The notes below the pieces were generated by a model. It did no database searches, was not told the origin of the DNA, and saw only the letters and a program-made list of their open reading frames with translations. DNA of 64,000 bases from Flavihumibacter fluvii (GTDB lineage: Bacteria; Bacteroidota; Bacteroidia; Chitinophagales; Chitinophagaceae). The stretch is from assembly GCF_018595675.2 (NCBI RefSeq), contig NZ_CP092333.1, positions 2,008,001 through 2,072,000 of the forward strand, in the 5' to 3' direction. How positions within the stretch are numbered: the first letter of the stretch is position 1; every line of letters starts with the position of its first letter. The position numbers and the translations under genes were made by a program. This document shows positions 26,237 to 34,813 of the stretch, piece after piece.

Positions 26237-27622
26237 TTAGAATGCGTTTTTGTCTCCTTTTATGGAAAGGAATGCAGTCATAAGGATGATCCTCATATCG
26301 AGGAAAAGAGTCCAGTTTTCCATATACCAAATATCAAACTCAATTCTTTTCTGCAATAAAGTATTGTCAGTGATTTCACCGCGGAATCCATTGACCTGAG
26401 CCCATCCAGTTAGCCCAGGCTTAACAAAATGCCTGATCATGTATTGCTTATAAAGTGAAGAAAAGTCTTCGGTATGTTTTAGCATATGTGGCCTTGGACC
26501 AACCACTGACATATCACCCAAAAAAACATTAAAAAATTGCGGCAATTCATCAATATTGGTTTTACGCATGATCCTACCAAGGCGTGTAATCCGGCTATCA
26601 TTGCGGGTCACCTGTTTTACATTGGCTTCATCATTTACTCGCAAGCTCCTGAATTTGATACACATGAAAGGCTGGTTATTCTTTCCGGAACGTAATTGCC
26701 GGAAGAATACGGGGCCTCTTGAATCGAGCTTTATCAGCAGGGCGATCAACGGAATCAACCAGGAAAGCAGGAATATGATGACGAACGCACTGAATATAAT
26801 ATCGAAAAAACGCTTTTTAAGACGATTTCCGGTATCTTCCAGGGGCTCGTTACGCAATGATAAAACCGGAATATTATCGATGAAATCCACATATATCTGC
26901 CGGTTCACAAATATTTTATAATCCGGGACAAATTTAAAATGGATAAACTCTTTTTCGGCTTCCTTGGCCAGGTCATAAAGGTCTGGAAAATGTTCAGGGG
27001 CAAGGGTTGAATAAATTTCTGTTACATTGTTTTCCTTAACAAAAGTCATGCAATCCTTTAACCCCCCAGTCAAAGGAAAATCCTGATCTGCTGACATCCT
27101 TTCTTTATCTTCGAAGCAGCCTGCAACATTAACAAACTTAGATTCTTCTTTGAAATACTTCATTAAACCACGTGAAATTTCGTTATAGCCAAGAATAACT
27201 ACGTTCTTCTGAAGCTTGAATTTATCTCTCAGGGATAATACCAGGAGGTTGAAGAAAATACGGTTAAACGCCAGGATAGAACCAAAACCAACAATAACCG
27301 ATAAAATGTACAACCTGGAATAGGAGTACCGGTATAAAAAAATGAACAGAAGCAGGAACACAAGGGTAAGGAGATAGCACTTGACGGTCCCTTTGAAAAA
27401 GGTCTCAAAATCCAGCCAGTTTTTACTGAGATACAAGGAAGTAAAATGTACAGAGGCGATCCAAGCCAAATTAATAATAGCAAAAAATACGTGATATTCA
27501 GTTGTTTGGGAAATATCCGCCCGCTCCACGAATAAACTAACTATTACCAATACCAGGTTGAGGGAAAATAAGTCCCATACCCAAAGGATTGACCGGTAAA
27601 ATAAGTAGGATAATTTATTCAT
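26237..27622 (-). CDS. Initiating polyprenyl glycosylphosphotransferase (WcaJ-like)
   Basis: Transfers a sugar-1-phosphate (often glucose or galactose) from a UDP-sugar to undecaprenyl phosphate, the first membrane step of exopolysaccharide assembly. Four N-terminal transmembrane helices (about 8-130), a Rossmann-like middle domain (VVILGYNEISRGLMKYF), then the bacterial sugar transferase domain from about 268 (KKRFFDIIFSAF, a membrane helix, then GPVFFRQLRSGKNNQPF and KFRSL). The C-terminal core has NIDELPQFFNVFLGDMSVVGPRP, with the catalytic Asp-Glu pair in DELPQ. It is the last gene of the minus-strand polysaccharide locus, 9 bases from the convergent HU/CCDC81 gene. Confidence 0.93.
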   Translation of the reverse strand: MNKLSYLFYRSILWVWDLFSLNLVLVIVSLFVERADISQTTEYHVFFAIINLAWIASVHFTSLYLSKNWLDFETFFKGTVKCYLLTLVFLLLFIFLYRYSYSRLYILSVIVGFGSILAFNRIFFNLLVLSLRDKFKLQKNVVILGYNEISRGLMKYFKEESKFVNVAGCFEDKERMSADQDFPLTGGLKDCMTFVKENNVTEIYSTLAPEHFPDLYDLAKEAEKEFIHFKFVPDYKIFVNRQIYVDFIDNIPVLSLRNEPLEDTGNRLKKRFFDIIFSAFVIIFLLSWLIPLIALLIKLDSRGPVFFRQLRSGKNNQPFMCIKFRSLRVNDEANVKQVTRNDSRITRLGRIMRKTNIDELPQFFNVFLGDMSVVGPRPHMLKHTEDFSSLYKQYMIRHFVKPGLTGWAQVNGFRGEITDNTLLQKRIEFDIWYMENWTLFLDMRIILMTAFLSIKGDKNAF

Positions 27623-27661
27623 TTCTGAGGAATAGGTATAGTTTCAGTTAACCTGGATCTT

Positions 27662-28753
27662 TTAAGCATATATCTCTTCTAGTTTATTGATAATTCTTTC
27701 TGCAGTATGCCCATCCCAAAGAGGAGGAATGCTACCCTGTTTCCATTTGCCATCCATAATCTTATTAAGGTAAGGTATTAACTTAAGAGGATCAGTACCG
27801 ATGAGTTCATTTGTTCCCAGTGTAACTGTTTCAGGTCTTTCTGTAGAATCACGCATTGTCATGCAGGGAATTCCCAAAACTGTTGCTTCCTCCGTAATAC
27901 CACCAGAGTCTGTAATAATGGCCAGTGCATTTTTTACGAGGTAAATAAATTCGAGGTAAGCCATTGGTTCAGCCAGAACGAGTTTAGGATTACTGAATCC
28001 AATACTATCCAATATTTTTTTAGTCCTGGGATGTACCGGAAATATAACTTGCCGGTCACCTGTGCAATCCATTATGGTTGACAAGAGGTGATCGAGGTTG
28101 GCCGGATCATCAACATTTGCAGGCCGATGAAGAGTAAGCAGGAAATATTTACCAGATACCAGTTTATTTTTCACCCACAAATCGGGTTGGATCAATCTTC
28201 CAAGGTTATTAATTAGGGTGTCGATCATGGTATTGCCAACAAAATGAATGCGGGCATCTTCAACACCAGCCTTACGAAGGTGTTGGTTAGCCACCTCACT
28301 GGTCGTAAAAAAATGATCGGTAATAGAATCTGTAACGATCCGGTTGATCTCTTCGGGCATGGCCATATCGCCTGAACGAATACCCGCTTCTACATGCACA
28401 GCATCCACACAGAGTTTTTTTGCAGTTATTGTGCAGGCCATTGTGGAAGTAACATCGCCGACTACCAGAATCAGATCTGGGCGGTGTTCCATCAGTTCCT
28501 TTTCAAACCTAACCATTATAGCTGCAGTCTGTTCGGCCTGTGTACCACCACCAGCTTCAAGGTTGGCATGAGGTTCCGGAATACCCAACTGTTCGAAAAA
28601 GTCGGCACTCATTTTTTTATCATAGTGCTGACCAGTATGCACCAGTCTGTATTCGATAACTGCACCTTCCTCCTTTCTTTTCTGAATGGCCCTGATTATG
28701 GGAGAAATTTTCATAAAGTTCGGGCGAGCCCCTGCAACAATCGTTATCTTCAT
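27662..28753 (-). CDS. wecB: Non-hydrolysing UDP-N-acetylglucosamine 2-epimerase
   Basis: Interconverts UDP-GlcNAc and UDP-ManNAc in the cytosol. The 363-residue GT-B-like fold shows GARPNFMKISPIIRAI at the N-terminus, VVGDVTSTMAC, HVEAGIRSGDMAMPEEINR (family signature with catalytic acids), LLTLHRPANVD and ITDSGGITEEA. Its start overlaps the stop of the upstream WecG/TagA gene by 4 bases (ATGA), so the two are translationally coupled. No UDP-ManNAc dehydrogenase (WecC) is present, so the product is probably used as ManNAc, not as ManNAcA. Confidence 0.93.
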   Translation of the reverse strand: MKITIVAGARPNFMKISPIIRAIQKRKEEGAVIEYRLVHTGQHYDKKMSADFFEQLGIPEPHANLEAGGGTQAEQTAAIMVRFEKELMEHRPDLILVVGDVTSTMACTITAKKLCVDAVHVEAGIRSGDMAMPEEINRIVTDSITDHFFTTSEVANQHLRKAGVEDARIHFVGNTMIDTLINNLGRLIQPDLWVKNKLVSGKYFLLTLHRPANVDDPANLDHLLSTIMDCTGDRQVIFPVHPRTKKILDSIGFSNPKLVLAEPMAYLEFIYLVKNALAIITDSGGITEEATVLGIPCMTMRDSTERPETVTLGTNELIGTDPLKLIPYLNKIMDGKWKQGSIPPLWDGHTAERIINKLEEIYA

Positions 28754-29502
28754 TTTTTTATACTGTTATATCCAATCTTTTCTTTAACTACGAGATATGC
28801 AAATTCGAGGTTACCAAACAGGTACCGTTTCCACATTCTTCCAGGTTCCTGAATAACTCTATAGAACCATTCCAGCCCATATTTCTGCATCCAGCCTGGA
28901 GCGCGGTGAACAAAGCCTGCCACTACGTCAAAGCTGCCGCCAACCCCCATTATAAATGGAACATTGATTTCTTTTTTATACTTATTCAGGAAAATTTCTT
29001 TTTTTGGCGAGCTCATCGCAACAAAAAGTATATCAGCTTTCGATTGTCCGATCTGCTGGGCAATCAATAACTCATCATCAGTTGAAAAATAACCATTCCT
29101 GTATCCTGCTACAACCTGATTGCCATATTCGGCAGAATACACGTCCACAACTTTTTTTACAATTTCTTCCTTGGCTCCAAGGAAAAATATTTTATACCTT
29201 TTCCTGTATGCCAGTTTGACGAGCTCACCCATTAAATCTATACCGGCTACGCGCTCTGGCAATGGTTTCCTGAGGAACCTTGAAGCCCAAACTACGCCTT
29301 GCCCGTCAGCATTGATAATATCACAATGTACAATCGACTCTTTAAGTTCTTTGTCTTTATTTGCATTAACAACTTTGGCTGCATTAATCACAACATGATG
29401 AATAGGCTTCTTTTCTGCAAGTGCAACATCAATCATGTCAATTGTTTCCTGCATAGTGATTGGATCAACAGGAATACCGCAAATTGAAATTCTACTGTTC
29501 AT
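28750..29502 (-). CDS. WecG/TagA/CpsF-family glycosyltransferase
   Basis: A GT26-family enzyme; characterised members transfer ManNAc (TagA) or ManNAcA (WecG) to a lipid-linked GlcNAc. Family features seen: VVINAAKVVNANKDKEL (about 40-55), IINADGQGVVWASRFL (conserved Asp), GVGGSFDVVAG and the C-terminal RAPGWMQKYGLEWFYRVIQEP. Length 250 residues. Coupling to wecB, which makes UDP-ManNAc, supports a ManNAc donor here; this is inference. The C-terminal basic stretch may hold the protein at the membrane, as in TagA. Confidence 0.9.
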   Translation of the reverse strand: MNSRISICGIPVDPITMQETIDMIDVALAEKKPIHHVVINAAKVVNANKDKELKESIVHCDIINADGQGVVWASRFLRKPLPERVAGIDLMGELVKLAYRKRYKIFFLGAKEEIVKKVVDVYSAEYGNQVVAGYRNGYFSTDDELLIAQQIGQSKADILFVAMSSPKKEIFLNKYKKEINVPFIMGVGGSFDVVAGFVHRAPGWMQKYGLEWFYRVIQEPGRMWKRYLFGNLEFAYLVVKEKIGYNSIKK

Positions 29503-29542
29503 AACTTATTATTTGTGTGTATGCAGAGTTAAAGTTGCCTGA

Positions 29543-30751
29543 TCACCCTACATTCTCATGGGCTTTTTGCTGAATCTTTTTTAAAGTTGGCTGATCCTGG
29601 TTGAAATATATGGTCATTGCATAAAACATCCAGGATTGAGACCAGCGCATATAGGGAATTCTGGATGAAAAGTATTTATTGACCTGGTAATAAAAATACC
29701 CCTTCTTATCCTGCATGTTGTCAATCGTCCAATGGATTACTTTGTCTATCAATTTCCTATGCGCTTTGAACCGATTCATTTTCACCAGTGTAATAATCAA
29801 CTGCGTTGGCGCATGGATATCCACCGGATAGGTTGTATTGCTGTAATATTTTGATATGCCTTCTGCCGTGAAAAAGGTATTTATATAATAATTGAATCCA
29901 GCTTCGAGGTATTGGTTAAAAGATTCATCCTTTGTGTATTGCTGGAAATCTGAAATACATTCAAGGTTGTACCCAGTGTGGAAATTATCAATCCATTGAT
30001 GAAAATCATAGGTTCCATAAGACCAGGACCCATCTGGCTTTTGGTGCTTGCAGCAAAAAGCAACTGATTTCCTGGCTTCTTCATACAGCTCCTGTTCACC
30101 GGTGTAGTGATACACCCGAGACAAAATGCGGCTACCCAGCAGGGATGCATTGAAAACAACACTATTGTCTGCAGGAGAATAAGAAAATGCAAAATCACCA
30201 TCCTTATCGTATGTTCGGTTAAGATCTTTCAGTACAAAATCACATGTACTCCTTGCCATATCTAGCAGTTTGGGATCCCGGACAATTTCATATGCATCCA
30301 GCAAGGCATTGGCAATAAAGGTAGATGCAACCACAGTGGGTGTAAATTTTGGCTGGTAAAAAGCCCTGGCTTGCCAGTCAAAATTATAGCCCCAGCAGGA
30401 ACCACTGTAACCTGGACTAACGGAATTGGTGATTTTCTCAATAAAAAACCTGATTTTCTCCAGGTAATCATTTTGGGGATCCATCTTATATAACTGGCAA
30501 TAACCGGAAAGGAATATGCCCATTGCTTTGGGATTGTACTCCTTTTTTACCCCAGTAAATGGACGCAGGTTGATAGGCGCCTTTTTGAATGCCTGGATCC
30601 ATGCCAACCTTAAAAAGCGATTTTTCTTTGCAAATGGGATAGCCTGAAAAAACCGGCTATTCAATCCATCGTAGGGGTCATACCCTTTAAAGCCCTCTTT
30701 TTCGCAGAAAGCCTTAAGTCTTGAGAACGAGTCGTAAAATTTACTGTTCAT
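29543..30751 (-). CDS. Alpha/alpha-toroid protein of a polysaccharide locus
   Basis: 402 residues, not confidently assigned. Repeated helical hairpins ending in aromatic clusters suggest a six-hairpin (alpha/alpha) toroid, the fold of several glycan lyases, epimerases and glycosidases. Conserved-looking sites include GSCWGYNFDWQAR (about 115-130), KPDGSWSYGTYDFHQWIDNFHTGYN in the middle third (Asp, His and Trp rich), and IPYMRWSQSWMFYAM near the C-terminus. No signal peptide, so cytosolic. The stop region of the upstream bi-domain oxidoreductase overlaps its start by 11 bases, so the two are coupled. Possible roles are a sugar epimerase, or a lyase-like enzyme acting on nucleotide- or lipid-linked sugars. 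Related proteins are often mislabelled as unrelated enzymes. Confidence 0.6.
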   Translation of the reverse strand: MNSKFYDSFSRLKAFCEKEGFKGYDPYDGLNSRFFQAIPFAKKNRFLRLAWIQAFKKAPINLRPFTGVKKEYNPKAMGIFLSGYCQLYKMDPQNDYLEKIRFFIEKITNSVSPGYSGSCWGYNFDWQARAFYQPKFTPTVVASTFIANALLDAYEIVRDPKLLDMARSTCDFVLKDLNRTYDKDGDFAFSYSPADNSVVFNASLLGSRILSRVYHYTGEQELYEEARKSVAFCCKHQKPDGSWSYGTYDFHQWIDNFHTGYNLECISDFQQYTKDESFNQYLEAGFNYYINTFFTAEGISKYYSNTTYPVDIHAPTQLIITLVKMNRFKAHRKLIDKVIHWTIDNMQDKKGYFYYQVNKYFSSRIPYMRWSQSWMFYAMTIYFNQDQPTLKKIQQKAHENVG

Positions 30752-32897
30752 TAAAACTAACTTTTTGAGGTAAACCAGTTGCCAAACTATCCACTATTCT
30801 GAACGTTGTAAGTGTCGTTAGACAAACCGACCTGAAACTGATTGGGCTTTTACCTCCATTTTTCAGGGCCGCCAGGAATTCATGGACTTCCTCTTTATGA
30901 CCTTTGCCAGCCGATTTCAACTTGATTTCTTTACCATTACTATACAATATACCATCTTTGAAATCATTGATTACACCAATTTTTCCTGCACAAAATACTT
31001 CAATGAGCTCTTTGGGCATCCCCTTTTCCCCGTTTGCAAGGTAGGTAAGGTTGCCAATTGAACCATCTTTGAATTTAACCACAATAGATATGTTGTCGGC
31101 TGGAGTTGTTTTATTGTTATCACTGCTTAAGCAATCAGCATATACCTTTTCAGGCTCAGCACCGGTAAAATATTGCATTAGGTCGATAAAATGGCACATT
31201 TCGCCAATAATTCGTCCGCCCCCAATATCAGGATGCTGTATCCAGTGATCTTTCGGAATCAAGCCGGCATTAACCCTGATATTTATGACCATCGGTTCTC
31301 CGGCATTTTCCATTTCCGCCCTGATCCTTTTACTAATTGGAGCAAATCTGCGGTTGAATCCTACCATTAATGTCCGGTGGTTCTTTTTCATGGCGTCCAC
31401 AACCCCTGCCAGCTGGTCATCATTAATCGCCAGGGGTTTCTCCACATAAACATGCTTATTGGCACTTAAAGCCTTGATAACCAATGCTGCATGCGAAGAA
31501 TGGGGCGTAGCAATGAATATTGTGTTGATATTTTCCTTGGTAAGGATATCCTGCTGCTCGGATGAGCAAAAGTTGAAACCAAACTTATTAGCCACATTCT
31601 TTGCTGTAATTCCCCTTGATGTTACAACGCCATCCAGGGAACCACCCCCCGATTTTACGTTAGGGATAAGGTAGCTCTGAGCAAAACTACCTGCACCAAT
31701 AAAGCCAATATTAATATCTGAAATTGGTTTATGTGCGATTGTAAAAGCTGAAATATGTTTCTTCTCATTCGGTGAATATTTCAGTAGTATTCCAATATGG
31801 GGTTCATGAGTTTTACCTAGAATAATATCATAGGCCTTTTCTGCTTCATTGATATCGAAAACATGCGTAATTAATGGTTGCAGGTTGATCAGTTTTCTTG
31901 ACAGCAGATCCAGGAAAGCCTCCATATTCCGCTGTTCAGTCCACCGCACATATGCAAAGGGGTAATCATGCCCGTTTTCTTCATAATTTGCATCATAACG
32001 TCCTGGACCATAGGAACAGGATATTTTAAGCTCCAGTTCCTTTCTGTAAAAATGCGGATCACGGGGAATATCCATTTTAACTGCCCCCACAATGATGATC
32101 TTTCCTTTTTTACGGCTCAGTTCGGTTGAAAGTTCAACCGGATCATTTGATTGAGCGGCAGCAGTAATGATAATTGAATCAAATCCCTGACCCCTGGTGA
32201 AATTTTCGCAGGCAGCCAATAGGTTCGGGTCATTTCGGTTAAGGGCCATATCAGCAGAATATTCAGCAGCCAACTTCACATATGACTCAGAAAGATCGAT
32301 TCCGAAAACGCTACAACCATTGGCTTTCAAAAGTTGCCCGGTGATTTGTCCTAATAAACCAAGCCCTATAACACATACTTTTTCCCCCAATCTTGGATCA
32401 GCCTGCCTTACTCCCTGAAGTGCTATAGCTCCAAGAGTAGTGAACGCAGCTTCTTCGGAAGTTACATTATCGGGTACTTTAGCTACCAGATTTTGCGGAA
32501 CTGCAATAATTTCAGCATGGGAAGCATAATCAACACCAGCGCAGGCAACTCTGTCTCCAGTTTTAAAAGCACCATTTCTATCCAGAGAAGAAAGTACAGT
32601 ACCGCTGGTGCTATATCCAAGGGCTTTAAGGGAATCCAGCTTTGTTCTTACCTTTTCAATGGTCGCAGAAAGCCCTTCTTTTTTAATATTTTGCAATACC
32701 TGGGCTACCAGGTCTGGGCGCTGCCTTGCTTTGTTCAGTAGATTAGCCTGTGCAACTTTTACAGTACTTCTTTCCGTTCCTGCACTTATTAGTGAAAAGT
32801 TATTCTCCACCAATACCATACCACTTGAAAGCTTCGGCAAGGGTACCTCATCTACATAAAGCTCACCCGTTTTAAAATTCTGAATAACTTGTTTCAT
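30741..32897 (-). CDS. Bi-domain oxidoreductase: zinc-type alcohol dehydrogenase plus Gfo/Idh/MocA
   Basis: A natural fusion of 718 residues. Residues 1 to about 370 form a medium-chain dehydrogenase/reductase (ISAGTERSTVK, TGDRVACAG, nucleotide loop VIGLGLLGQITG). Residues about 385-718 form a Gfo/Idh/MocA oxidoreductase (NIGFIGAGSFAQSYLIPN nucleotide loop, EKPLAIN with the catalytic Lys, and GGGRIIGEMCHFIDLMQYF). Two NAD(P)-dependent domains on one chain suggest a coupled oxidation/reduction of a sugar, for example C3/C4 or C5 chemistry by way of a keto intermediate. This is inferred from the domains. It lies in the polysaccharide locus, 10 bases after asnB, and overlaps the toroid gene. 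Confidence 0.85.
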   Translation of the reverse strand: MKQVIQNFKTGELYVDEVPLPKLSSGMVLVENNFSLISAGTERSTVKVAQANLLNKARQRPDLVAQVLQNIKKEGLSATIEKVRTKLDSLKALGYSTSGTVLSSLDRNGAFKTGDRVACAGVDYASHAEIIAVPQNLVAKVPDNVTSEEAAFTTLGAIALQGVRQADPRLGEKVCVIGLGLLGQITGQLLKANGCSVFGIDLSESYVKLAAEYSADMALNRNDPNLLAACENFTRGQGFDSIIITAAAQSNDPVELSTELSRKKGKIIIVGAVKMDIPRDPHFYRKELELKISCSYGPGRYDANYEENGHDYPFAYVRWTEQRNMEAFLDLLSRKLINLQPLITHVFDINEAEKAYDIILGKTHEPHIGILLKYSPNEKKHISAFTIAHKPISDINIGFIGAGSFAQSYLIPNVKSGGGSLDGVVTSRGITAKNVANKFGFNFCSSEQQDILTKENINTIFIATPHSSHAALVIKALSANKHVYVEKPLAINDDQLAGVVDAMKKNHRTLMVGFNRRFAPISKRIRAEMENAGEPMVINIRVNAGLIPKDHWIQHPDIGGGRIIGEMCHFIDLMQYFTGAEPEKVYADCLSSDNNKTTPADNISIVVKFKDGSIGNLTYLANGEKGMPKELIEVFCAGKIGVINDFKDGILYSNGKEIKLKSAGKGHKEEVHEFLAALKNGGKSPISFRSVCLTTLTTFRIVDSLATGLPQKVSFNEQ

Positions 32898-32907
32898 TAT
32901 TTATGCT

Positions 32908-34803
32908 TCATTTATCTAAATACTCCCTGAACCAGAGCTCCACTGTTAACAGCTGGTAAATCTGGTAAGCGTTATCTTCCAAACCTTTACGGTCGTTTTC
33001 TATCAGCTTTTGGACCACATTATAATTCAAGACTCCCCTTTTTTCAATATTCTCCTTCGATAGCAGGTCATCTACCATAGCTTTAAGGTCTGACGAAATC
33101 CACGACCGGATCGGTGCCCCGAAAGCTGCTTTAGGCCTGTAAATAATACTCTTAGGTAAGAACGACTCAGCTACCTTTTTTAATATATATTTTGATTGAT
33201 TTTTATATATTTTGAATTTCCCTGGTATCTGCATGGCCTTTTCAATCACTTTTTTATCAATAAATGGCACCCTTACCTCAACAGAAGCAGCCATCGATGC
33301 CCTATCAGTATAGGTCAGGTTCAATCCCAACATGAACATACTTAAATCAGTGTTGCACATTTGATTCACAATATCACCCTGGTATTTCGAATTGAAAATG
33401 TCATCATGTTCCTGAACAAGCAGGTTCACGGCTTCCTTATAAGGTGTGGTGACCAAGTTTTGAAGTTGATCCGGACTGTAATAAGAGTAGCTCCGCATAT
33501 AGGTTTGGCTGGGTGGCAGGGACACAAAACTAAAGAACCTTTTTGCCCATCTACCAAACCGAAATCCCTTATTGCCAATTTTTACCGGTAACATATCGGC
33601 AATAATCTGACCAGATTTCCTTACAAATAGCGGCAACCGGTTAAATTTCATGGAAAGCAGTGTTGCCTTCTGCCTTCTGTAACCAAAAAAAATCTCATCA
33701 GCACCCATTCCTGACAATAATACTTTCACTCCTCGTTCCCGGGCAGCCCTGCAAATAATAAACGTATTTATGGCAGCAGGATCACCTATCGGTTCATCAA
33801 GCGTTTTCACCATTTCAGGCAACATCTTTATGATATCAGATGAAATCTCAATTACATGATGGTCCAGTTTAAACTCATCTGCCAGCAATTGGGCATACTT
33901 TTCATCATCAGGCATTTTTTCCACTTGCTTATCACGTCCGATGGTGGAAATCGTGTAGGTTGAAAGATTGGGATTACTTCTTTTCGCCAAAACTGAGATC
34001 AGTGAAGAATCAAGGCCCCCGCTCAGGAAACTGCTCACCGGAACATCAGCAACCATATGCCTGGTGATAGATTCCTGTATAGTTTCAGAAAGTTCCTGTA
34101 CAATCCTATTTTCATCTGACGATTTTGTTCCTGCTGATTCCTCAAGTTCCCAGTATTTCACCATTTTGAATTCACGGCTTCCGTTATAACTTATGTAATG
34201 CGCAGCTGGTAATTTAAAGCAGTTGGCAAACATGGATTCATTGCCCGACACCCATAAATAGTTAAGGCAACTGACTAACGCCTTTTTATTCAGCGACTTG
34301 TTAAATCCCGGGATTCTTACGAGTGTTTTCAATTCGGAACTAAACGCAAACCCACTTTCAATAAAAGTATAGAACAATGGTTTTATGCCAAAATGATCGC
34401 GGGCAATAATAAGGTCATGGGTGACTTTATTATAAATAGCAAAAGCGAACATGCCACCCAACTGATCAAAACTGGCAACACCATAATTGATAAACATTTC
34501 AAGGGCGACTTCTGTGTCACCTGTGGTATCGAAAGCAACCTGCTTTTCTTTGATCAGTTTCTCCTTTAACTCAACATAATTATAAATTTCGCCATTGAAA
34601 ACAATAGCGTAATCTCCTTTATGAAGTGGCTGGTTTGACCTTTCACTCAGATCAATGATGGAAAGTCGCTGATGTGCGAGGGAGATAAAATCATCGCTCC
34701 AAACAGATTGATTATCTGGCCCCCTGTGCTGCTGGATACGATTTGCCATGGCAGCTAATTCCGCATTATTCTTAAATCCTGTAAAGCCTGCAAAACCGCA
34801 CAT
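32908..34803 (-). CDS. asnB: AsnB-type glutamine-dependent amidotransferase
   Basis: Class II glutamine amidotransferase fused to an asparagine-synthetase ATP domain, 631 residues. The N-terminal nucleophile is C2 (MCGFAGF), with the glutaminase fold to about 200 (NRIQQHRGPDNQS, FNGEIYNYVELK). The PP-loop SGGLDSS is at 261-267 and the ATP domain continues to the C-terminus (DEKYAQLLADEF, GMGADEIFFGYRR, SMAASVEVRVPFID). Family members make asparagine. In polysaccharide loci homologues such as WbpS or WbtH amidate the carboxyl of uronic acids. Its position between glycosyltransferase and sugar oxidoreductase genes favours the sugar role, though asparagine synthesis cannot be excluded. Confidence 0.9.
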   Translation of the reverse strand: MCGFAGFTGFKNNAELAAMANRIQQHRGPDNQSVWSDDFISLAHQRLSIIDLSERSNQPLHKGDYAIVFNGEIYNYVELKEKLIKEKQVAFDTTGDTEVALEMFINYGVASFDQLGGMFAFAIYNKVTHDLIIARDHFGIKPLFYTFIESGFAFSSELKTLVRIPGFNKSLNKKALVSCLNYLWVSGNESMFANCFKLPAAHYISYNGSREFKMVKYWELEESAGTKSSDENRIVQELSETIQESITRHMVADVPVSSFLSGGLDSSLISVLAKRSNPNLSTYTISTIGRDKQVEKMPDDEKYAQLLADEFKLDHHVIEISSDIIKMLPEMVKTLDEPIGDPAAINTFIICRAARERGVKVLLSGMGADEIFFGYRRQKATLLSMKFNRLPLFVRKSGQIIADMLPVKIGNKGFRFGRWAKRFFSFVSLPPSQTYMRSYSYYSPDQLQNLVTTPYKEAVNLLVQEHDDIFNSKYQGDIVNQMCNTDLSMFMLGLNLTYTDRASMAASVEVRVPFIDKKVIEKAMQIPGKFKIYKNQSKYILKKVAESFLPKSIIYRPKAAFGAPIRSWISSDLKAMVDDLLSKENIEKRGVLNYNVVQKLIENDRKGLEDNAYQIYQLLTVELWFREYLDK

Positions 34804-34813
34804 ATTGTTAAGT

